A stretch of DNA of 12,093 bases from Burkholderiales bacterium (GTDB taxonomy: Bacteria > Pseudomonadota > Gammaproteobacteria > Burkholderiales > SG8-39). The DNA lies in assembly GCA_919902965.1 (NCBI GenBank), contig CAKKSJ010000020.1, positions 1-12,093 of the forward strand, given 5' to 3'. Each line of letters begins with the position of its first letter. Within the stretch, counting starts at the first letter, position 1. The notes below the pieces were generated by a model. That model saw only the letters and a program-made list of their open reading frames with translations, ran no database searches and was not told where the DNA came from. Shown piece after piece: positions 7,375 through 12,093 of this stretch. The position numbers and the translations under genes were made by a program.

Positions 7375-8745
7375 CTACTTCGTCCCGAAGTCCGCGAGCT
7401 GCTGGTCGACGCGGGCCTTGACCCGGTACGCGACGGCTTCCGACTCGCCGAGGTAGCCCGCCGGGTCGAGCAGCTTCTCGATTTCTCGCCGCGAGCACTT
7501 GGCGGCAACCTTGGCGTCGGCCATCAGTTCGTCGACGAGCATCGTGTCGTTGTCCATGGCGCGCACCGAGGCGTGGTACACCCTCTCGTGCGCCAGCGGC
7601 AGCGGGAAGTGCGTTTCGAGCAGGAACATCACCTGTTCGGAGAGCAGCATGCCCTTCAACATGTTGGTGTTGTCCATCATGCGCTTGGCGTCGACGGTGA
7701 GCCCGCTCAGGAGAACGGTCAGGTGGTTGAGCAGTCCGGAGAGGTAAACGAAGGTTTCCGGCACGGCTATCCATTCGCTCTTCCAGCGCGAGGCGTCGCG
7801 CTCGTTCTCCTGGCTCATCGCTTCGAGGCACAGGGCGGCGTTGTAGCGGATCTGGCGTTCGAGCACCATCACCCATTCGCTGTGGATCGGGTTGCGTTTG
7901 TGCGGCATCGTGCTCGAACCGATCTTGCCGGCCGACGGCTCGATCAGTTCGCGCGTCTCGGTCTTGGAGAGGTTGTAGATTTCATGGCCGATGCGTGCGG
8001 CGGTGCCGGCGAACATGGCGCACAGCGTCGTGGCTTCGGCGACGCGGTCGCGCGAACTATGCCAGCAGGTCTCCGGGACGCCGAGCCCGAGCAGTGCCAT
8101 CGTCCGTTCCTGCACTTCGAAACCGCGCCCGCCCCACGAGGCGAAAGTGCCAACTGCGCCGGTCATGTTGCCGACCAGGATGCGTTCGCGCGCCTGTCCC
8201 CAGCGTTCGAACTGGCGCGAGAGTTCGGAGAGCCAGATGGCGGCCTTGAAGCCGAAGGTGATCGGCAGCGCGTGTCCGCCGTGCGTGCGCCCGACCATGA
8301 TGGTCGTGGCGTGCTTCCCGGCGAGATCGCCGACGAGGCGCAGGACGCCCGCCATGCGCTCCATCGCCAGGGCGTAGGCGTCCTTGATCAGCAGCATCTG
8401 CGCGGTGTCGATGATGTCCTGCGTGGTCGCGCCGAAATGCACGTAGCGGGCGTGGTCGTGCGCAATCAGTTTGCGGAACTCTGCAAGCACGCCGAGCAGG
8501 CTGTGCCCGGTGCGCTTGCCGCTCGCCTTGACGGCTTCGAGGTCGAGCTTGGAGGCGTCGGCTTTGGCCGCGATGATTTCGGCGGCGTCGGTCGGGATCA
8601 TGCCTATCGCGGCTTGCGCCTTGGCCAGGGCGACCTCTACGTCCAGCCAGCGCTGGAAGGCATTGGTTTCCTCGAAGATGCGGCGCATGTCGGCGGTGCT
8701 GACGGAGTCGCCGAAGACGATGTTGTCGATGAAATGGACGGACAT
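7375..8745 (-). CDS. Fumarase/aspartase-superfamily lyase (adenylosuccinate lyase / carboxymuconate cycloisomerase branch)
   Basis: This 456-residue protein is a member of the tetrameric helical lyases that break a C-N or C-O bond beside a carboxylate and usually release fumarate. The superfamily signature GSSTMPHKRNP is intact at residues 276-286 and carries the catalytic serine loop. VHFGATTQDIIDT (102-114) and GRTHGGHALPITFG (152-165) are the other two conserved active-site segments, with His155 in the usual position. The HALPITFG form and the C-terminal DPAGYLGES resemble 3-carboxy-cis,cis-muconate cycloisomerase and related lyases more than housekeeping PurB. No protocatechuate or purine genes are nearby, so neither of those roles is favoured. 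Iminodisuccinate lyase belongs to this superfamily and works with an MmgE/PrpD epimerase, the same pairing as here. The start at 8745 has only a weak GAGAT ribosome site. It lies 28 bases after the aminotransferase stop. Confidence 0.92.
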   Translation of the reverse strand: MSVHFIDNIVFGDSVSTADMRRIFEETNAFQRWLDVEVALAKAQAAIGMIPTDAAEIIAAKADASKLDLEAVKASGKRTGHSLLGVLAEFRKLIAHDHARYVHFGATTQDIIDTAQMLLIKDAYALAMERMAGVLRLVGDLAGKHATTIMVGRTHGGHALPITFGFKAAIWLSELSRQFERWGQARERILVGNMTGAVGTFASWGGRGFEVQERTMALLGLGVPETCWHSSRDRVAEATTLCAMFAGTAARIGHEIYNLSKTETRELIEPSAGKIGSSTMPHKRNPIHSEWVMVLERQIRYNAALCLEAMSQENERDASRWKSEWIAVPETFVYLSGLLNHLTVLLSGLTVDAKRMMDNTNMLKGMLLSEQVMFLLETHFPLPLAHERVYHASVRAMDNDTMLVDELMADAKVAAKCSRREIEKLLDPAGYLGESEAVAYRVKARVDQQLADFGTK

Positions 8746-8773
8746 TGGTTTATCTCATTGTAAATGGGTGGGG

Positions 8774-9976
8774 TCAGTCCAGCCGGCCGAGCGCTTCGCC
8801 GATGCGCTCGAAGGCTGTCTTGATGTTCTGTTGCGACGTGGCAAAAGAGACGCGGAAGTAGCCCGGCATGCCGAACGGCGCGCCGGGGATCGTCGCCACG
8901 CCGACGCCGTTCAGCAGGTAGTCGACCAATTGCTCGTCGGTTGCGACGATCGTGCCGTCCGGCGCTTTTTTCCCAAGGTAGGCGCCGCAGGAAATCAGGC
9001 TGAAGAAGGCGCCCTGCGGCGGCGCGCTGGACAGGCCAGGAATTTCGCTCGACAGCGCAACGACGAGTTTGCGCCGCGCGGCGTATTCGGCGTTGTTGCG
9101 CGCGATGAACAAGTGGTCGCCGGTCAGTGCGGCGACCGTCGCCCACTGCGCCATGTGGTTGGCGCCGCTGGTCGATTGCGACTGGATCTTGAACATGGCC
9201 TTGATCAATTCCTCCGGCCCCGCGGCGTAGCCCACGCGCCAGCCGGTCATGCTGTAGGTCTTGGATGGGCCGTTGACGATCAGAAAGCGATCCTTGAGGT
9301 CGGGCGCTACGTTGAGCAGGCTGGTGAACTTGAATTCGTCGTAGGTGATGTACTCGTAGATGTCGTCGCTGATGACCCACACCTGCGAGTGGCGGCGCAG
9401 CACCTCGGCCAGCGCCTTGAGTTCCTCGGGGCTATATACGGCGCCGGCCGGGTTGCTCGGGCTGTTGAGGAACAGCCAGCGGCATTTGGGCGTGATTGCC
9501 TTTTCCAGGTCGGCGGCTGTCATCTTGAAGCCGTTCTCCTGGCGGGTCGGCACGATCACCGGTGTGGCGCGGGAGAGCTGCACCATGCCGACGTAGCTCA
9601 TCCAGTACGGGGCGGGCATGATCGCCTCGTCGCCCGGGTCCAGCGTGGCGGTCATGGCGTTGTACAACACCTGCTTGGCGCCGGTGCACACGATTGTCTC
9701 CGCCGGCTTGTAGTCGAGCGCGTTGTCGCGCTTAAGCTTCAGGCAGATCGCCTCGCGCAGTTCGGGCAGGCCGATCACCGCCGGGTACTTGGTCTTGTTG
9801 TCGCACAGCGCTTTGATGCACGCCATCTTGATGTGATCTGGCGTCGGGAAGTCGGGTTCGCCGGCGGAGAGGCGGACGACGCTCTTGCCCTGGCGTTCGA
9901 GTTCCAGCGCCTTGGCGGTCACCACGGAGACTTCCGAGGTTTTTACCAGGTTGAGATGCTCGGCGATTAGTGTCAT
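8774..9976 (-). CDS. Class I/II PLP aminotransferase, aspartate aminotransferase-like
   Basis: This 400-residue cytoplasmic enzyme is a fold-type I pyridoxal-phosphate aminotransferase of the prokaryotic aspartate aminotransferase subgroup. Visible marks are LSAGEPDFPTPDHI (37-49), TGAKQVLYN (98-106) for cofactor phosphate contact, NSPSNPAG (171-178), SDDIYEYI (203-210) with the cofactor-pairing Asp, and GPSKTYSMTGWRVGY (236-250) in which Lys239 forms the Schiff base. FRVSFATS near the C-terminus holds the arginine that binds the substrate carboxylate. It is the first gene of the operon and should move the amino group of an aspartate-like amino acid (aspartate, hydroxyaspartate or cysteate are candidates) to 2-oxoglutarate. 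ATG 9976 begins the conserved protein. No clear Shine-Dalgarno sequence precedes it, and the frame's 36-codon upstream extension is unconvincing. An inferred promoter lies about 73 bases upstream of the start codon. Confidence 0.93.
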   Translation of the reverse strand: MTLIAEHLNLVKTSEVSVVTAKALELERQGKSVVRLSAGEPDFPTPDHIKMACIKALCDNKTKYPAVIGLPELREAICLKLKRDNALDYKPAETIVCTGAKQVLYNAMTATLDPGDEAIMPAPYWMSYVGMVQLSRATPVIVPTRQENGFKMTAADLEKAITPKCRWLFLNSPSNPAGAVYSPEELKALAEVLRRHSQVWVISDDIYEYITYDEFKFTSLLNVAPDLKDRFLIVNGPSKTYSMTGWRVGYAAGPEELIKAMFKIQSQSTSGANHMAQWATVAALTGDHLFIARNNAEYAARRKLVVALSSEIPGLSSAPPQGAFFSLISCGAYLGKKAPDGTIVATDEQLVDYLLNGVGVATIPGAPFGMPGYFRVSFATSQQNIKTAFERIGEALGRLD

Positions 9977-10055
9977 GAAGGGTCTGTTGTCGTTGTCTGT
10001 TCTCGTTGTTTGCTGACGATGGCCTGGAAGCCGCGTGAATTCAGAGGTCGAGACG

Positions 10056-10084
10056 ATTCTATGGCTGCCGATAACAACGATCAA
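10056..10084 (-). promoter_or_regulatory. Sigma-70-type promoter of the nine-gene operon
   Basis: On the minus strand TTGATC (10084-10079) and TAGAAT (10061-10056) are separated by exactly 17 bases. They match the -35 consensus at 4 of 6 positions and the -10 consensus at 5 of 6. The predicted start is near 10049, leaving a leader of about 73 bases before the aminotransferase ATG. A weak -35 fits a promoter that needs an activator, and the LysR-type box is centred about 65 bases upstream of this start, the usual place. Confidence 0.6.
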
Positions 10085-10095
10085 ACTGAATATTA

Positions 10096-10124
10096 TTAAG
10101 AAATTTATAATTTTTCCTTATACT
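10096..10124 (+). promoter_or_regulatory. Promoter of the lysR-type regulator gene
   Basis: TTAAGA (10096-10101) and TATACT (10119-10124) stand 17 bases apart and match the sigma-70 consensus at 4 and 5 of 6 positions. Transcription would start near 10131, about 23 bases before the ATG. The -10 element overlaps the dyad at 10106-10122, which fits self-repression by the regulator. Confidence 0.5.
10106..10122. promoter_or_regulatory. LysR-type operator (T-N11-A dyad)
   Basis: TATAA (10106-10110) and TTATA (10118-10122) form a perfect interrupted dyad with a 7-base spacer. Inside it lies the T-N11-A core that defines LysR-family recognition sites. The surrounding 10085-10124 is strikingly AT-rich in a GC-rich window. 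The centre (10114) is about -65 from the inferred operon start and overlaps the regulator gene's own promoter, the classic divergent LysR arrangement. Confidence 0.6.
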
Positions 10125-10153
10125 AGTGGTCTCTTTTGGTGCGAGGGCGGGCG

Positions 10154-11068
10154 ATGAACATCAACAAGCTGAAATCGCTGATGTACGTGGCGGAACTGGG
10201 CAGTGTGAGCGCAGCGTCGAACGCCATACACCGGACTCAGGCCGCCGTCAGCCAGCATCTGAAGGATCTGGAGGAAGAGCTCGGACTACCCCTGGTCGAC
10301 CGGACGCGGCGTCCGGTATCGCTGACCAGGGAGGGCGAGGAACTGGTCGCCGTTACCCGCCAGATGCTGCGGCAGTGGAACGAGTACACGGATCGCAAGC
10401 GCAACGCCGATCTGGGTGGTGAACTGGTGCTCGGGCACGTGCGCAGCGCGGTGACCGGGGTGGTGGCCAGTTCGCTGGCATTCCTGCGCGCCAAGCACCC
10501 ACGCCTGAAAATCCGGCTGGTGGTGGGCCGCGGCGTTAGCAAGTATCTGGCCCTGGACGTCGTCAGCCGCAAGATCGACGCCAGTTTCGGCGTCGGGCCG
10601 CTGCATCTGCCGGAGGAACTGCTGTGGCGGCCCTACTGCCAGGAACGCCTGTACGTGATCGCCTCAAAGCAATACCGGGGAAAAACCGACGAGGAACTGC
10701 TCAAGCTCGGCAACTTCCTGCGCCACAAGCCGCCCCAGATCGAAGAGACGATTATCGACCACGAGCTGAAGCGGCGCGGATTCAAGGTGGATACGATCAT
10801 GGAATTCGACTCGTACGACGCCATCCTGCTGATGGTCGAGCACGACGCCGGGGTGGGGATCGTGCCGGAATCGTATCTCACCCCGAAAAAGCTCCAGGAA
10901 CTCCATTGCGTGCCGTTCGGCAACCCACCGTTCACCCGCGAGATGGGGCTGATGGTCCGTCACGACTGCCCGAATCTATACTTGGTGAACCTTCTGTGGG
11001 AGGCAATCAAGGATTTCTCGTCGCACCCGAGGACCGTCAGGCCGGCGGCGCGGTCCGCTAACGGTTGA
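10154..11068 (+). CDS. LysR-family transcriptional regulator
   Basis: This 304-residue DNA-binding regulator is probably the activator of the divergent catabolic operon in response to its substrate or an intermediate. The N-terminal winged helix-turn-helix is clear: residues 1-60 contain LKSLMYVAELGSVSAASNAI, the recognition part HRTQAAVSQHLKDLEEELGL, then PLVDRTRRPVSLTREGEEL. A linker helix follows, then an effector-binding domain of two periplasmic-binding-protein-like halves from about residue 88. ATG 10154 is chosen because the conserved domain starts at once (MNINKL) and GAGGG precedes it by 6 bases; a TTG at 10136 could add six residues (MVRGRA) but is less likely. The first helix carries 'SVSAASNAIHRTQAAVSQ', the usual LysR pattern. 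It ends 10 bases before the convergent sucB relic. The effector cannot be predicted from the sequence. Confidence 0.93.
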   Translation: MNINKLKSLMYVAELGSVSAASNAIHRTQAAVSQHLKDLEEELGLPLVDRTRRPVSLTREGEELVAVTRQMLRQWNEYTDRKRNADLGGELVLGHVRSAVTGVVASSLAFLRAKHPRLKIRLVVGRGVSKYLALDVVSRKIDASFGVGPLHLPEELLWRPYCQERLYVIASKQYRGKTDEELLKLGNFLRHKPPQIEETIIDHELKRRGFKVDTIMEFDSYDAILLMVEHDAGVGIVPESYLTPKKLQELHCVPFGNPPFTREMGLMVRHDCPNLYLVNLLWEAIKDFSSHPRTVRPAARSANG

Positions 11069-11077
11069 GGGTGCTGC

Positions 11078-11363
11078 CTAACCACGCAGCGCTGGGAGCG
11101 CTTCCTCGCGCGGAACGAATTGCAGAGATGGATATTCCAAGGATTCCTTGATGGCGCCGAGGAATTGCACTGCCTCGCACCCGCCGATGATGCGCTGATC
11201 GTGGGACAGGGCGAGGTAGTTCATCGAACGAATCACCACCTGGCCGTACTCCGCCACGGGCCGGTCCTTGGTCGCGTGGATGCCGAGGATGGCGCTCTGC
11301 GGTGGATTGATGATGGGCGTGGAGAGCATCGAGCCGAATACGCCGGCGATGGCGGATTGCCAC
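11078..11363 (-). pseudogene. sucB: Decayed 3' fragment of sucB/odhB (2-oxoglutarate dehydrogenase E2, dihydrolipoyl succinyltransferase)
   Basis: Read leftward, about 95 codons resemble the very end of the E2 acyltransferase domain. GVFGSMLSTPIINPPQSAIL, GIHATKDRPVAEYGQVVIR, MNYLALSHDQRIIGGCEAVQ and FLGAIKESLEYP follow one another in one open frame. Intact E2 enzymes have a DHRIIDG active site there; this copy has DQRIIGG (11180-11200), so both the catalytic histidine and the aspartate are replaced. The lipoyl domain, the subunit-binding domain and most of the catalytic domain are missing: homology stops near 11363 and the same frame continues into sequence that is only the antisense of the next gene. 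It has no start signal. It is best read as a non-functional relic of an old rearrangement or duplication. Confidence 0.82.
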
Positions 11364-11386
11364 CTACTGGCGTCGCGAGTTACACT
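11357..11386 (+). promoter_or_regulatory. Candidate promoter of the decarboxylase-like gene
   Basis: TTGCCA (11357-11362) and TACACT (11381-11386) are 18 bases apart and match the sigma-70 consensus at 5 and 4 of 6 positions. The pair lies at the end of the sucB relic and 55 bases before the ATG at 11441. It is a plausible but unremarkable promoter. Confidence 0.4.
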
Positions 11387-11440
11387 CGCTGCCCCACAGG
11401 CAGTTTTCCAAAGAAAGGTATCCCCGGCACACGGGCCATC

Positions 11441-12093
11441 ATGATCGATAAACCACTTCCCTTCGATGAGCGGACTATCCGCGAGATCGTTCGCAATTAC
11501 CCGACGCCGTTTTACATCTATGATGAAGCCGCGATCCGCGCCAGCGCGCGGAGGCTGAACCAGGCATTCGCGTGGGCCGCGTTCAAGGAATATTTTGCCG
11601 TCAAAGCCACGCCGAATCCGCACTTGCTGAAAATCCTGCGGCAGGAAAGCCTGGGCGGCGACTGCTCGAGCCTGGCGGAACTGGTGCTGTGCGAGCGAGT
11701 CGGCATTAGCGGCGAGAACATCATGTTCACGTCGAACGAGGCTCCAGCGAAAGAATACCTTCAGGCCAAGAAGCTGGGCGCGATCATCAACCTCGATGAC
11801 ATCACGCACATCCCTTATCTGGAACAGCACGCCGGCTTGCCGGAGGTGATTTGCCTGCGCTACAACCCGGGCCCGCTGCGTGAGGGAAACGCCATCATCG
11901 GCAAGCCGGAAGAAGCGAAGTACGGCTTCACGCGCGCGCAGCTGGTGGAGGGCTATCGGCAATTAAAGGCGAAGGGGGTGCGCCGCTTCGGGCTGCACAC
12001 GATGGTGGCCTCGAATGAGCTGAATCCCGAGTTCTTTGTCGAGACGGCGAAAATGCTGTTTGAACTGGCCGTGGAACTCGCCCGCGATCCGGG
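11441..12093 (+). CDS. lysA: Diaminopimelate decarboxylase-like PLP enzyme, partial (3' end outside window)
   Basis: The first 217 codons of a fold-type III (alanine racemase-like barrel) PLP decarboxylase are present and the frame is open to the window's last base. Such enzymes make lysine from meso-diaminopimelate or act on other amino acids. Residues 20-27 read YPTPFYIYD, and KEYFAVKATPNP (49-60) contains Lys55, the expected cofactor lysine. LGGDCSSLAELVL (71-83), the glycine-containing KYGF (160-163) and FGLHTMVASNELNP (183-196) follow the family order; the last is the variant 'FG-H-x-x-x-ASN' form rather than the common LHCHIGSQ. ATG 11441 is the only start: no in-frame ATG, GTG or TTG lies just upstream, and the nearest purine-rich sequence (AAGAAAGG) is rather far. 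It is transcribed away from the catabolic operon and probably unrelated to it. Specificity needs the missing C-terminal half. Confidence 0.85.
   Translation, partial: MIDKPLPFDERTIREIVRNYPTPFYIYDEAAIRASARRLNQAFAWAAFKEYFAVKATPNPHLLKILRQESLGGDCSSLAELVLCERVGISGENIMFTSNEAPAKEYLQAKKLGAIINLDDITHIPYLEQHAGLPEVICLRYNPGPLREGNAIIGKPEEAKYGFTRAQLVEGYRQLKAKGVRRFGLHTMVASNELNPEFFVETAKMLFELAVELARDP

Noticed and set aside
6011..7876. Leftward open frame of 621 codons overlapping the MmgE/PrpD gene
   Set aside because: It is longer than the real gene, but its arginine- and proline-rich translation has no family motifs, and it would overlap both the lyase and the MmgE/PrpD genes in another frame.
6016..8745. 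Methylcitrate cycle or purine biosynthesis role for the MmgE/PrpD and lyase genes
   Set aside because: No methylcitrate synthase, methylisocitrate lyase or purine genes are present, and the lyase's HALPITFG segment is closer to the CMLE-like branch than to housekeeping PurB.
10085..10111. Second inverted repeat ATTAT-N10-ATAAT (10092-10111) as a separate operator
   Set aside because: Short AT arms in AT-rich DNA are expected by chance, and it overlaps the better T-N11-A dyad. It could be part of the activation site but is not supported alone.
11088..11102. AGCGCT-GGG-AGCGCT stem after lysR as an intrinsic terminator
   Set aside because: The stem is only 6 bp with a 3-base loop and no uridine run on either strand, and it lies inside the sucB relic; it could be incidental.
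11078..11962. Leftward open frame of 294 codons as a full gene
   Set aside because: Only its last ~95 codons resemble sucB; the upstream two thirds are the antisense of the decarboxylase-like gene.

Overview
This GC-rich window looks like a proteobacterial, probably betaproteobacterial, chromosome. The evidence is a Bug/TctC-type periplasmic binding protein with a complete TctABC transporter, high G/C at third codon positions, a LysR regulator transcribed away from its target operon, and a dihydrolipoyl succinyltransferase relic of proteobacterial type. I cannot name the genus.

The core is one leftward run of nine genes spanning 9976 down to 193. In transcription order they encode a class I aminotransferase, a fumarase/aspartase-superfamily lyase of the adenylosuccinate lyase/carboxymuconate cycloisomerase branch, an MmgE/PrpD-family protein, a small SAF-domain subunit, a UxaA-type dehydratase/sulfo-lyase large subunit, an Ldh-2 family NAD(P)-dependent 2-hydroxyacid dehydrogenase, and the TctC, TctB and TctA parts of a tripartite tricarboxylate transporter. 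Gaps between the enzyme genes are about 9 to 32 bases. The two larger gaps hold signals: a GG-N10-GC sigma-54-like promoter before tctC, and a perfect 12-bp hairpin between tctC and tctB. A LysR regulator gene (10154-11068) diverges from the operon. The shared intergenic region holds a TATAA-N7-TTATA dyad, a canonical LysR T-N11-A box, centred about 65 bases upstream of the inferred operon start.

Both edges carry broken DNA. On the left is the tail of a Y2-type (IS91-like) transposase. On the right, after lysR, is a decayed 3' fragment of the 2-oxoglutarate dehydrogenase E2 gene (sucB/odhB) that has lost both catalytic residues. Beyond it a promoter leads into a diaminopimelate decarboxylase-like gene that runs off the window.

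Inferred role: regulated uptake and breakdown of an exotic carboxylate. One reading is that MmgE/PrpD plus the lyase act as an epimerase and C-N lyase pair, known for iminodisuccinate, releasing fumarate and an amino acid. The aminotransferase, Ldh-type dehydrogenase and SAF/UxaA enzyme would then convert that amino acid through an oxo acid and a hydroxy acid to a central metabolite. With cysteate as the amino acid this gives the known cysteate, sulfopyruvate, sulfolactate, pyruvate plus sulfite route. With aspartate-type acids it would give C4 acids. The sequence does not decide between these, and the combination is not one I recognise as a described pathway.
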